A stretch of 64,000 bases of DNA. Source: Rhizobium rhododendri (GTDB lineage Bacteria > Pseudomonadota > Alphaproteobacteria > Rhizobiales > Rhizobiaceae). The notes below the pieces were generated by a model. The model was given only the letters and a program-made list of their open reading frames with translations, did no database searches and was not told the origin of the DNA. The stretch covers positions 806,001-870,000 of the forward strand of contig NZ_CP117267.1 of assembly GCF_007000325.2 (NCBI RefSeq), in the 5' to 3' direction. Shown piece by piece: positions 1 to 8,049 of this stretch. Each line of letters begins with the position of its first letter. Positions within the stretch are counted from its first letter, which is position 1. Both the position numbers and the translations under genes were made by a program.

Positions 1-78
1 TATGCCTGGCCGGATAGGGTCGTCGGTGCCGATCAGATGGCGATGCCAGCCAAACGGGTCAAGCCTGGTGACGCAGCG
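1..78. other. Left edge, no gene start seen
   Basis: This is the sequence beyond the cvpA stop codon. Read on the minus strand it has no ATG. In many proteobacteria, rhizobia included, purF follows cvpA, so the next gene may begin just outside the window. That is an inference from gene order only. Confidence 0.4.
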
Positions 79-720
79 TCAATTGTTCGTCGCCGGAGCG
101 GCAGGTGTCGTCGTCGGTGCCGCTGGCGAAGCCGGTGCGTCGTCCGATGGGGCTGCATCGCTCGGTGCGGCCGCGTCATCGTTCAACTGCTGCTTTTCCG
201 GCTGGATCTTGTCGATAACGTTGGTCCGGATCATCTGCGCGAATTTCTCCGGCAATGCAGCCTCCAGCTTGACCACCATCGAATCGAGGAAAGGCTTGGA
301 CTTGGCATTGTTGACCCAATCGGGGCGGTGCGGCTCGTCGACGAGCCAGTTCCAGAAGGCAACGGCGACGACCAGCAGCAGCACGCCACGGGCGGCGCCG
401 AAAAGGAAACCGAGCGTGCGGTCGAGCGCGCCAATGCGGCTGTCGATGATGAAATCGGCGATCTTCATAGTGATGAACGAGATGATGATCAGCGCGATGA
501 GGAAGACGACTGCGGCCGAGCCAACGATGGCGATACGATCGTCATCTGTGTAGTGCTTGGCGTATGGCACCAGCTTCGGGTAAAGATAGTAGGCCGCAAC
601 GGCCGAGCCGCCCCAGCTGACGATCGACAGAATTTCGCGGGAGAAGCCGCGTACCATGGCGAGAACGGCGGAAAACAGCACGACGCCGATAACAATACCG
701 TCGAAAATCGTAATGGGCAT
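79..720 (-). CDS. cvpA: CvpA family membrane protein
   Basis: A 213-residue inner-membrane protein of the CvpA (colicin V production) family. About four hydrophobic segments are visible (near residues 4-24, 30-47, 64-86 and 108-125), including the family-typical MVRGFSREI stretch after the first segment and the RTLGFLFGAARG stretch before the last. The C-terminal 40 residues form a low-complexity tail of Ala, Pro, Thr and Asp, probably unstructured. The molecular role of CvpA is not firmly known; it has been linked to colicin V export and envelope stress. It lies 85 bases downstream of radA on the same strand. Family assignment is secure, function is not. Confidence 0.93.
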   Translation of the reverse strand: MPITIFDGIVIGVVLFSAVLAMVRGFSREILSIVSWGGSAVAAYYLYPKLVPYAKHYTDDDRIAIVGSAAVVFLIALIIISFITMKIADFIIDSRIGALDRTLGFLFGAARGVLLLVVAVAFWNWLVDEPHRPDWVNNAKSKPFLDSMVVKLEAALPEKFAQMIRTNVIDKIQPEKQQLNDDAAAPSDAAPSDDAPASPAAPTTTPAAPATNN

Positions 721-805
721 CTATACTTTACTCCAAGACTTGCCATGGGCGCCATGGCTATCGTCTGCCTGAATGCGTCTTGCCTCGTCGCCAGAGCGAA
801 AAGGT

Positions 806-2209
806 TCAGTCCTCGTCTTCCGTCGGCCGCAGTGCGCCCTTCGATCCGGCGACCCTGACCACCATGTCGGTCAGGCTGTCGATCTCGTTCCAGCGGCCGC
901 CGCTGCCTTTCGGCAGTTCAGCCGAGCCGGATGGTAGGAGCGCTTGCGCAAAGCCCAGCTTCTCGGCTTCCTTCAGGCGTTGTGCCGTATGGCCCACGGG
1001 CCGCACGGCGCCAGAAAGACTGACTTCGCCGAAATAGACGCAATCGGCGGGAAGGGCAATACCGGCAAGGGATGAAACCAGTGCAGAGGCCACCGCAAGG
1101 TCGGCCGCCGGCTCCGAAATCCGGTAGCCGCCGGCGATGTTCAGGTAGACATCGTGGCTGCCAAGCCGCACGCCGCAGTGGGCCTCGAGCACCGCAAGGA
1201 TCATCGATAGCCGCGACGAATCCCAGCCGACGACCGCGCGCCGTGCTGTTCCGAGCGACGTCGGCGCCACCAGCGCCTGTACCTCGACGAGGATCGGCCG
1301 CGTTCCCTCCATGCCGGCAAAGACGGCAGCACCTGGCGATTTGGAGTTGCGCTCACCCAGAAAAAGCTCTGACGGATTGGCGACTTCACGAAGCCCGATA
1401 TCCGACATCTCGAAAACGCCGATCTCGTCCGTCGGGCCGAAGCGGTTCTTGACGGTGCGCAGGATACGGTAGTGATGGCCACGGTCGCCCTCGAAGTAGA
1501 GCACCGCATCGACCATGTGCTCGACGACCCGCGGCCCGGCGATCTGGCCATCCTTGGTGACATGGCCGACCAGCACCATGGCGGAACCTGTCTGCTTGGC
1601 AAAGCGGATCATCGCCTGCACGCCGGTGCGCACTTGGGTGACGGTGCCGGGCGCCGATTCGGCAAGCTCGCTCCACAGGGTCTGGATGGAATCGATGATG
1701 ACCAGATCCGGTCGCTTGCCATCGGCGAGCGTCGCCAGGATATCCTCGACATTCGTCTCGGCCGCCAGCATCACGTCTGTATCGGCTGCCTTCAGCCGCT
1801 GTGCCCGCAGCCGGATCTGGGCAACCGCCTCTTCGCCCGAGACGTAGACGATCTTGTGGCCTCGTCTGGCAAGCGCGGCTGCCGCCTGCATCAGCAGCGT
1901 CGACTTGCCGATGCCCGGATCTCCGCCGACCAGCACTGCCGAGCCACGCACAAAGCCGCCGCCCGTCGCCCGGTCGAGTTCGGAAATGCCGGTATAAATC
2001 CGCGGTGCTTCCTCGATTTCGCCGGACAGTGCCACCAGCGTCACCGCTCTGCCCTTCTTCGGCACGCGGCCCGGACCCGAACCGATGCCGCCCATCGGGT
2101 CTTCCTCGACGATGGTGTTCCACGCACCACAGGATTCGCATTTTCCGGCCCAGCGATTGTGGATGGTGCCGCAGTTCTGGCAGATGAATTGAGTTCTGGC
2201 CTTGGCCAT
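806..2209 (-). CDS. radA: DNA repair protein RadA
   Basis: A 467-residue RadA (Sms), a RecA-related ATPase that drives branch migration of recombination intermediates in the cytoplasm. The N-terminus holds a four-cysteine zinc finger (Cys10, Cys13, Cys24, Cys27). The Walker A motif GGDPGIGKST is at residues 95-104, the RadA-specific KNRFG motif at 254-258, and a Lon-protease-like domain fills the C-terminal third. Length is normal for the family. Its ATG overlaps the TGA of the preceding toxin gene by one base (TGATG), so translation of radA is probably coupled to the toxin-antitoxin pair, which is an odd neighbour for a repair gene. cvpA follows. Confidence 0.98.
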   Translation of the reverse strand: MAKARTQFICQNCGTIHNRWAGKCESCGAWNTIVEEDPMGGIGSGPGRVPKKGRAVTLVALSGEIEEAPRIYTGISELDRATGGGFVRGSAVLVGGDPGIGKSTLLMQAAAALARRGHKIVYVSGEEAVAQIRLRAQRLKAADTDVMLAAETNVEDILATLADGKRPDLVIIDSIQTLWSELAESAPGTVTQVRTGVQAMIRFAKQTGSAMVLVGHVTKDGQIAGPRVVEHMVDAVLYFEGDRGHHYRILRTVKNRFGPTDEIGVFEMSDIGLREVANPSELFLGERNSKSPGAAVFAGMEGTRPILVEVQALVAPTSLGTARRAVVGWDSSRLSMILAVLEAHCGVRLGSHDVYLNIAGGYRISEPAADLAVASALVSSLAGIALPADCVYFGEVSLSGAVRPVGHTAQRLKEAEKLGFAQALLPSGSAELPKGSGGRWNEIDSLTDMVVRVAGSKGALRPTEDED

Positions 2210-2472
2210 CAGGGAATGCTTTCGGTAAAATCTTCTGGTGCGGTGTCCTCGTGTGCATGGATCACGCGCACCACCCGGAGCGCAATATCACTGACAACGA
2301 AGTAAAACACTCTCTGTCGATAGGAAAAGCTGCGGAGGCCGGGTCTGAGATGGTCGCGGCCAACACCGGTCAGGCCAAGCCTCGCAAATGACTGCGCCTT
2401 CCGCTCAATGTCGAGAATGAATTTGTTTGCTGCGGGAGAGTTGCTCTCCGCGATATAGAGATACTGGCCCAT
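2209..2472 (-). CDS. RelE/ParE-family toxin (start uncertain)
   Basis: Toxin partner of a type II toxin-antitoxin pair; the fold is shown by YLYIAESN near the start and the RVVRVIHAHED end typical of ParE/RelE proteins. From this first ATG the protein has 87 residues and lacks the first beta strand. In-frame codons upstream encode KRRRLIWSGTARADL, which is what the family N-terminus looks like. That extension reaches an ATT codon at 2520-2518, with GGAG seven bases before it, and overlaps the antitoxin stop. The real product is therefore probably about 103 residues, started at ATT or another non-standard codon. The ATG given here has no clear ribosome binding site. Family toxins act on DNA gyrase or on mRNA; which applies here cannot be told. 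Confidence 0.85.
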   Translation of the reverse strand: MGQYLYIAESNSPAANKFILDIERKAQSFARLGLTGVGRDHLRPGLRSFSYRQRVFYFVVSDIALRVVRVIHAHEDTAPEDFTESIP

Positions 2473-2515
2473 GAGATCGGCCCGGGCGGTTCCGGACCAG
2501 ATAAGCCGGCGTCGC

Positions 2516-2791
2516 TTAATGGTCAGTCTCCGGCTTGGACTGCTGGGACGCGGCCATTTGCTGGATATCTTTCAGAAGTTCTTCAGCCGTGTCGTACTCG
2601 TAAACGCGGCCATTTTCGATGTCATCGATGCCCTCCTGGATCAGTCCCCGCAATCTCGCAACTTTCTCGTCACGTTTGCGCAGGAGCGCGAGCGCTTCGC
2701 GCAATACAGCGTCTGCATCCTGATAGGCGCCCGTCTCTACCTGCTCGTCAACGAAGGCCTGCTCTCTCGAGCCCAGTCGAATGGTCGCCAT
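2516..2791 (-). CDS. ParD-like ribbon-helix-helix antitoxin
   Basis: A 91-residue antitoxin that would bind the downstream toxin and autoregulate the pair. The N-terminus (MATIRLGSREQAFVDEQV) has the ParD/CopG ribbon-helix-helix pattern, and the ADAVLREALALLRKRDEK stretch is the usual second helix and linker. The C-terminal half is a charged toxin-binding tail. Two ATGs lie six bases apart; the second (2791) is chosen because GGGAG sits six bases before it but directly abuts the first (2797). The alr stop is only about 50 bases upstream. A TATAAA-like element lies in that gap, so the pair may have its own promoter. Confidence 0.85.
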   Translation of the reverse strand: MATIRLGSREQAFVDEQVETGAYQDADAVLREALALLRKRDEKVARLRGLIQEGIDDIENGRVYEYDTAEELLKDIQQMAASQQSKPETDH

Positions 2792-2839
2792 AGCCATCTC
2801 CCAATGTTCTGCTTTTATACCGCAGCCTCCCTTGGAATG

Positions 2840-4006
2840 CTACTCCTCGACCAGGTACCGCCGCTTGTGGCGGAGGCCCATGCTGGTGAGCATTTCGTAG
2901 CCGATCGTGCCGGCGGCACGGGCGGCATCGTCGACAAGGATATTGCTGCCGAACAGTTCCACATAGTCGCCGGCCCGAACGAGACCGTCCGGCAGGTCGG
3001 TGATGTCGAAGATCGTCAGGTCCATGGTGATGCGGCCGGCGACGGGCACGCGATAGCCGGCGATGAAGCCGTGGCCGGCGGCGATCCCTGTCTGGCGCAA
3101 CGGCACGCCGCCGCTCGACTGGCTGCGCATGTACCCGTCCGCATAGCCGGCGCATACCACCACCAATGTGCTGTCGCGGGTCAGTTGCATGGCGCGGCCA
3201 TAGCTGACGGCTTCGCCGGCCTTCACTTGACGCACCTGCAGGACCCGGGCTTCTGCAGTGGCGACCGGGCGCATGGGGTTGGCCACACCCGGCACAGCCT
3301 CGCCGCCATAGAGCGCGATACCGGGGCGGGTCAGGTCGAAATGATATTCCGGGCCGAGAAAAATGCCGGCCGAGGCGGACAGGCTCGATTCGATGCCTTC
3401 GAAGGCGCGGCTGACTTGCCGGAATGAATCGAGCTGCTGCCGGTTCATCGGCGAGGCCGGATCGTCGCCGCAGGCAAGGTGGCTGACCACCAGTACTGGC
3501 GAAAAGCTGGCGGGACGGGACACGTCGTCGGCGAGCGCCATTGCCTCCGGGACTGTAAGGCCCAGCCGGTTGAAGCCGGTATCGACCTGCAATGCGCAAG
3601 GATATTCGCCATAGTCGGCCACAACGGCCATCCAGAAAGCTAGTTGCTCCTCGGACGATATGATTGGAACCAGATCGTTTTCAAAAAACAGCCGCTGCAT
3701 GCCCGGCCAGATACCCGCAAGCACGAAAATGCGGGCATCGGGCGCATAGAGCCGCAGCGTCACGCCTTCCTCGACGGTGGCGACGAAAAAGTCGCGGGCT
3801 CCGGCGATGTAAAGGGTTTCGCCGACCTCCTCGATACCGAGGCCATAGGCATCTGCCTTGACGACAGCGGCGGTACGGGCGCGGCCGGATCGCCGGGCCA
3901 TGTCCTGCCAGTTGGTGACCAATGCCCCCAGATCGACCGTCAGCCGCAGGCCGGCGGCGTCAAAGGCATCGAGTTCGTCGTCGAAGTCTTCGGAAAGGTC
4001 GGTCAT
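2840..4006 (-). CDS. alr: Alanine racemase, PLP-dependent
   Basis: Converts L-alanine to D-alanine for peptidoglycan. In the 388-residue protein the PLP-binding lysine is K50 in VVKADAYGLG. The catalytic tyrosine is Y269 in the AVSYG motif, and the PLP-contacting arginine region RPGIALYGG is at 228-235. A GRITMD motif near 324 belongs to the C-terminal beta domain. The first 20 residues are acidic and longer than in many homologues. GAGG precedes the ATG at normal spacing. It lies about 105 bases downstream of dnaB, with a dyad in the gap, and is followed by the toxin-antitoxin pair. Confidence 0.97.
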   Translation of the reverse strand: MTDLSEDFDDELDAFDAAGLRLTVDLGALVTNWQDMARRSGRARTAAVVKADAYGLGIEEVGETLYIAGARDFFVATVEEGVTLRLYAPDARIFVLAGIWPGMQRLFFENDLVPIISSEEQLAFWMAVVADYGEYPCALQVDTGFNRLGLTVPEAMALADDVSRPASFSPVLVVSHLACGDDPASPMNRQQLDSFRQVSRAFEGIESSLSASAGIFLGPEYHFDLTRPGIALYGGEAVPGVANPMRPVATAEARVLQVRQVKAGEAVSYGRAMQLTRDSTLVVVCAGYADGYMRSQSSGGVPLRQTGIAAGHGFIAGYRVPVAGRITMDLTIFDITDLPDGLVRAGDYVELFGSNILVDDAARAAGTIGYEMLTSMGLRHKRRYLVEE

Positions 4007-4022
4007 GAAACCTCAATAGAAT

Positions 4023-4048
4023 TGGCCGGAGAGTAGTGTCTCCGGCCA
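4023..4048 (-). terminator. Dyad between dnaB and alr
   Basis: A perfect 10-base stem (TGGCCGGAGA / TCTCCGGCCA) with a six-base loop lies between the dnaB stop and the alr start. There is only a weak T-rich run on the minus strand, so it may end or attenuate dnaB transcription ahead of alr. Its position close to the alr ribosome binding site also allows a role in alr expression. Confidence 0.5.
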
Positions 4049-4111
4049 TGATAGAGCCGATTCAGGTTGAAATGAAGACAGCCCCGGCTGCCAATCCCTG
4101 ATAGCCTGGGA

Positions 4112-5617
4112 TCAATGCTCTTCATACGGCGTGAACGACGAATCCGCGAGATCTGCGAAGCGCGTGAACTCGGCCTGGAAGGCGAGCTTTACGGTGCCGG
4201 TCGGTCCATGGCGCTGCTTCGAGATGATAACGTCGGCGGTACCCTTGACCTTCTCGAACAGCTGTTCCCATTCGTTGTACTTGGGGTCGGCCGGATCGCG
4301 AGGCTCCTGGTTCTTGACGTAGTATTCCTCGCGGTAGACGAACAGCACGACGTCGGCGTCCTGCTCGATCGAGCCCGATTCGCGCAAGTCCGAAAGCTGC
4401 GGCCGCTTGTCGTCGCGATTTTCCACCTGACGCGACAGCTGCGACAGGGCAATGATCGGCACATTCAGTTCCTTGCCCAGCGCCTTCAGGCCGGTGGTGA
4501 TCTGGGTGACTTCTTGCACACGGTTCTCACCCGATTTGCCCGAGCCGGTCATCAGCTGGATATAGTCGATGACGAGCACGTCGAGGCCCCGCTGGCGCTT
4601 CAGGCGGCGGGCGCGGGCGGCGAGCTGGGCAATCGAGATACCACCGGTCTGGTCGATGAAAAGAGGCACCTTCTGCATCATCATCGAGCAGGCGACGAGC
4701 TTTTCGAAATCGGCATCGTTGATATCGCCGCGTCGGATTTTTGACGAGGACACTTCCGTCTGCTCCGAGATGATGCGGGTCGCCAGCTGTTCGGACGACA
4801 TTTCCAGCGAATAGAAGCCTACGACGCCGCCGTTCTTCGCCTTGGTCGAGCCGTCTGCCTGCACTTCGCCCTCGTAAGCGGCGGCGATGTTATAGGCGAT
4901 GTTGGTGGCGAGCGACGTCTTGCCCATGCCGGGGCGTCCGGCCAGCACGATCAAGTCCGAGCGCTGCAGTCCGCCCATCTTGCTGTCGAGCGAATGGATA
5001 CCGGTAGAGATGCCCGAAAGCCCGCCATCGCGCTCCTTGGCGACGGCAGCCATGTCGATTGCCATGGCGACGGCATCGTTGAAGGCCTGGAAGCCGCCGT
5101 CGTAGCGACCGTTTTCAGCGAGTTCGAACAGCCGGCGCTCGGTGTCCTCGATCTGGCTTTGCGGCGGCATGTCCAGCGGTGCGTCATAGGCGATGTTGAC
5201 CACGTCCTCGCCGATTGTGATCAGCGCCCGACGCAGGGCGAGGTCGTAGATGGCTCGACCGTAGTCTTCGGCATTGATGATCGACACGGCCTCGGCAGCA
5301 AGGCGCGCCAGATACTGCGCCACCGTCATGTCGCCGACTTTCTCGTCGGCCTTCAGGAAGGTCTTGATGGTCACCGGGTTGGCGATCTTGCCCATGCGGA
5401 TGATGTCGCCGGCAACCTCGAAAATCCTTCGATGAAGCGGCTCATAGAGATGCACGGGCTTCAGGAAGTCCGAAACGCGGTAATAGGCGTCGTTGTTGAC
5501 GAGAATTGCGCCCAGCAGCGCCTGCTCCGCCTCGATGTTGTTCGGGGCTTCACGGTAATGCTGTTCGGCGGGAGCAAGTGCTGCGCTCTTGCGACCTGCG
5601 TCGTTCATCACATCCAT
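4112..5617 (-). CDS. dnaB: Replicative DNA helicase DnaB
   Basis: Hexameric 5'-3' helicase that unwinds DNA at the replication fork. The 501-residue protein has the N-terminal DnaB domain (about 25-130), a linker, and a RecA-like C-terminal ATPase. Walker A is AGRPGMGKTS at 226-235, the Walker B region is LDVLVIDYIQLM, and the DLRESGSIEQDADVVLFVYR stretch typical of DnaB is present. There is no sign of an intein. It starts the minus-strand series dnaB-alr-TA-radA-cvpA. A near-consensus DnaA box lies about 112 bases upstream. Confidence 0.98.
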   Translation of the reverse strand: MDVMNDAGRKSAALAPAEQHYREAPNNIEAEQALLGAILVNNDAYYRVSDFLKPVHLYEPLHRRIFEVAGDIIRMGKIANPVTIKTFLKADEKVGDMTVAQYLARLAAEAVSIINAEDYGRAIYDLALRRALITIGEDVVNIAYDAPLDMPPQSQIEDTERRLFELAENGRYDGGFQAFNDAVAMAIDMAAVAKERDGGLSGISTGIHSLDSKMGGLQRSDLIVLAGRPGMGKTSLATNIAYNIAAAYEGEVQADGSTKAKNGGVVGFYSLEMSSEQLATRIISEQTEVSSSKIRRGDINDADFEKLVACSMMMQKVPLFIDQTGGISIAQLAARARRLKRQRGLDVLVIDYIQLMTGSGKSGENRVQEVTQITTGLKALGKELNVPIIALSQLSRQVENRDDKRPQLSDLRESGSIEQDADVVLFVYREEYYVKNQEPRDPADPKYNEWEQLFEKVKGTADVIISKQRHGPTGTVKLAFQAEFTRFADLADSSFTPYEEH

Positions 5618-5925
5618 CTCGATCTCCTACCTTCACTTCGCGGTGGTGTTCGACCCTGCGGCCCTGGGCGTCAAGGCCGTTCGGCCGATAATGCACCCGG
5701 CATGGGTGATTCGTCCGCCCTATGCCCGTTGTCCACAGGGCCACAAAAAAGCGTGCAATCTTTGCATTTGCCGCTTGCTCCGCATGGAGGGCCCGACTCA
5801 CCCGTGCCGGAAGGCAAATTAGACTGTTTGAGTGTTGCCTGTCTCTGAACGCGAGACAGCCGTCGCTTGAAAAGATGATAGAAGCCGGTAATCTGACAGC
5901 CTTCAGAGCAAGAAAAGCGTGAAAC
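5618..5925. other. Divergent dnaB / marR promoter region
   Basis: 308 bases with no gene. It must hold the promoters for dnaB (minus) and the marR-efflux operon (plus). Seen directly: a TTGTCCACA at 5729-5737, one mismatch from the DnaA box TTATCCACA, and a perfect inverted repeat at 5839-5859. Short frames here have no recognisable product. Confidence 0.6.
5839..5859. promoter_or_regulatory. Inverted repeat, candidate MarR operator
   Basis: Perfect seven-base arms CTGTCTC and GAGACAG separated by seven bases, 66 bases before the marR ATG. Size and position suit a MarR dimer site controlling its own operon. No experimental or comparative support is available here. Confidence 0.45.
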
Positions 5926-6378
5926 ATGCCCGACAAAGCGACGAGCCGTGAATTCTTCGATGAGCTTTCGGCTTTCAACAGAAAGTTGCGGGCGGGCTTC
6001 GATGCTCTTGTTCGCAAGCGCGGCATGACGCTTGCCCGTGCCCGCGTGTTTTTTGCGCTGGCCAAGAAGGACGGCATCAACCAGCGTGAATTGGCCGAGC
6101 TTCTGGAGCTCGAAACGCCGACGCTGGTGCGCATTCTCGACGCGATGGAAGGCCAGAAGTTTATCGAGCGTCGCGCCGTCGAGACCGACCGCCGCGCCAA
6201 GCAGATTCATACCACCGAGGCCGGAAAGGTCATCGCAATCGAGATCGACGCGCTGGCAGCGCGGGTCCGCGCCGATATCCTCGAGGGCATATCCGACGCA
6301 GATCGGGCGACCGCGCTCAAGGTGATCCGCACTATGGCGGCAAATCTGCCGAACATCGGCAAAGACGAGGTAGCTTGA
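5926..6378 (+). CDS. MarR-family transcriptional regulator
   Basis: A 150-residue MarR repressor. The winged helix-turn-helix spans about residues 50-100: recognition helix region NQRELAELLELETPTLVRIL, then a wing with the family-typical ETDRRAKQIHTT. Flanking helices form the dimer interface. The stop codon overlaps the TTG start of the efflux transporter (TTGA), and a membrane fusion gene follows, so the three form an EmrR-EmrB-EmrA-like operon. By analogy it represses the pump until a small aromatic or lipophilic compound is bound. The ligand is unknown. Confidence 0.95.
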   Translation: MPDKATSREFFDELSAFNRKLRAGFDALVRKRGMTLARARVFFALAKKDGINQRELAELLELETPTLVRILDAMEGQKFIERRAVETDRRAKQIHTTEAGKVIAIEIDALAARVRADILEGISDADRATALKVIRTMAANLPNIGKDEVA

Positions 6379-8036
6379 GCGCCGTTGACGCCACCGACGG
6401 AGAGGCTGCAGGGGGCGCTGCCGGCACCCCGGCACCGGCGCCTGCAATGGCTGATCCACCGGCGATGCCGGGATGGAAGGCACTCGGCTACATGCTGTCC
6501 TCGGTGATGTTCTTTCTGACGCAGGGGCTGGGGATGAACCTCGCGCTTGCCAACCTTACCCAGATCCAGGGCACCATTGCCGCGACGACAACGGAATCCG
6601 CCTGGCTGTCGGCTGCCTACATGGCGCCGAATGTCAGCCTGGCGATCTTTCTGGTCAAGATCCGCATGCAGTACGGCGTGCGCAATTTCGCCGAGATCAG
6701 CATCATCGGCTTCGTCGTCGCCTCGCTGCTCAATCTGTTCGTCTCGGATCTCCAATCGGCAGTCATCGTTCGTTTTCTCAGCGGCATTGCTGCAGCGCCA
6801 TTGTCGACGCTGGGCTTCCTCTACATGCTCGAGGCCTTCCCACCGGCCAAGAAACTGACCGTCGGGCTCAGCCTGGCGATGATGAATACGACGCTGGCAG
6901 CACCGATCACGCGGCTGGTGTCGCCCACACTCCTCGATTTCGGTGAGTGGCGGGGTCTCTACACGCTGGAAATGGGCCTGGCCCTTTTGGTGATGCCGAT
7001 CATCTATCTCCTGCCGCTGACTGCCCCGCCGCGGGTCAAGATCATCAACTTCGGCGATATCGTCGTCTATCTCCTGGTCGCCATCGGTTTTGGCTGTCTC
7101 GCCGTCGTTCTGTCCGTCGGCCGGCTTTACTGGTGGCTGGAGGTGCCATGGCTCGGCGTTGTCCTCGCAGTCAGCATCGCGACGCTGACGGTGGCGGTGG
7201 TGATCGATCTCGACCGAACGACGCCGCTCATCGATATCCGCTGGCTTCTGACGTGGCCGAACGTGCGCCTGACCATCGTGCTGCTCGTCTTCCGCATGAT
7301 CGCTGCCGAGCAGAACTCGATCCTGCTGATCTACTACCAGAATATCGGCCTGCTCTACGATCAGCTGCAGATGCTCTACACCATCATCCTGGTGTTTTCG
7401 CTCGTCGGCGGGCTGACCTGCGCAGCCCTGATGAATGTCGGCTACACTTGGCAGATCCAGATGATCGCGCTGCCGATGATGATCGCAGCCGCCTTCATGG
7501 ACAGCCAGGTGACAAGCCTGACGCGCCCCGAGCAGATGTATCTGAGCCAGGCGCTGATGTCGGCCGGAATCACGCTGTTCCTGCCGCCGGCACTGTCGCC
7601 CGGTTTCCGCGCCGCGCTTTCCAAGGGACCGTTTTACCTGGTGACCTTCTTTGTGATTTTCCTGTTTACTCAGAGCATTGGCTCGTTGATGGGGACGGCC
7701 TTCTATGGCACCCTCATCACCATCCGCGAAAAATTCCACTCCAGCGTCCTGGTCGAGCACGTCCTGCTCACCGATCCGATCGTCGCCCAGCGGGCAGCGC
7801 AGCTTTCGGCCTCCTATGGCAAGGTGATTACCGATTCGCGCCTGTTGAACGGCGAGGGGCTGACGCTGCTTGGCGCACAGGTCACGCGCGAGGCCTACAG
7901 CCTCGCCTTCGGCGATGCCTTCTTCGTGGCCGGGGTGATCGCAGCCTTGGCATTTGTCGTATTGATTGCAAATCGGCTGATGGCCGTCATCCGCACCAAA
8001 CCGGCCGATGCGCCGGCCACCGCATCCGCGACCTGA
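6375..8036 (+). CDS. MFS efflux transporter, DHA2/EmrB-like
   Basis: A 553-residue inner-membrane carrier with about 14 hydrophobic segments, starting around residue 35. It belongs to the proton-driven drug/H+ antiporter class of the major facilitator superfamily and would pair with the downstream HlyD-type protein. The start chosen is TTG, coupled to the marR stop; an ATG 24 codons later (6447) is the alternative. The Pro/Ala/Gly-rich first 30 residues are cytoplasmic and dispensable-looking, which keeps the start open. Some RND/EmrB signature residues are weak, so the substrate cannot be predicted. Confidence 0.93.
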   Translation: MSAVDATDGEAAGGAAGTPAPAPAMADPPAMPGWKALGYMLSSVMFFLTQGLGMNLALANLTQIQGTIAATTTESAWLSAAYMAPNVSLAIFLVKIRMQYGVRNFAEISIIGFVVASLLNLFVSDLQSAVIVRFLSGIAAAPLSTLGFLYMLEAFPPAKKLTVGLSLAMMNTTLAAPITRLVSPTLLDFGEWRGLYTLEMGLALLVMPIIYLLPLTAPPRVKIINFGDIVVYLLVAIGFGCLAVVLSVGRLYWWLEVPWLGVVLAVSIATLTVAVVIDLDRTTPLIDIRWLLTWPNVRLTIVLLVFRMIAAEQNSILLIYYQNIGLLYDQLQMLYTIILVFSLVGGLTCAALMNVGYTWQIQMIALPMMIAAAFMDSQVTSLTRPEQMYLSQALMSAGITLFLPPALSPGFRAALSKGPFYLVTFFVIFLFTQSIGSLMGTAFYGTLITIREKFHSSVLVEHVLLTDPIVAQRAAQLSASYGKVITDSRLLNGEGLTLLGAQVTREAYSLAFGDAFFVAGVIAALAFVVLIANRLMAVIRTKPADAPATASAT

Positions 8037-8049
8037 GGAACGCTGCACC

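Noticed and set aside
2516..2521. Idea that the toxin ATT start arose from an ATGA overlap by one G-to-T change
   Set aside because: The antitoxin reading frame would then read CAT GAA with no stop, so the simple one-step history does not work.
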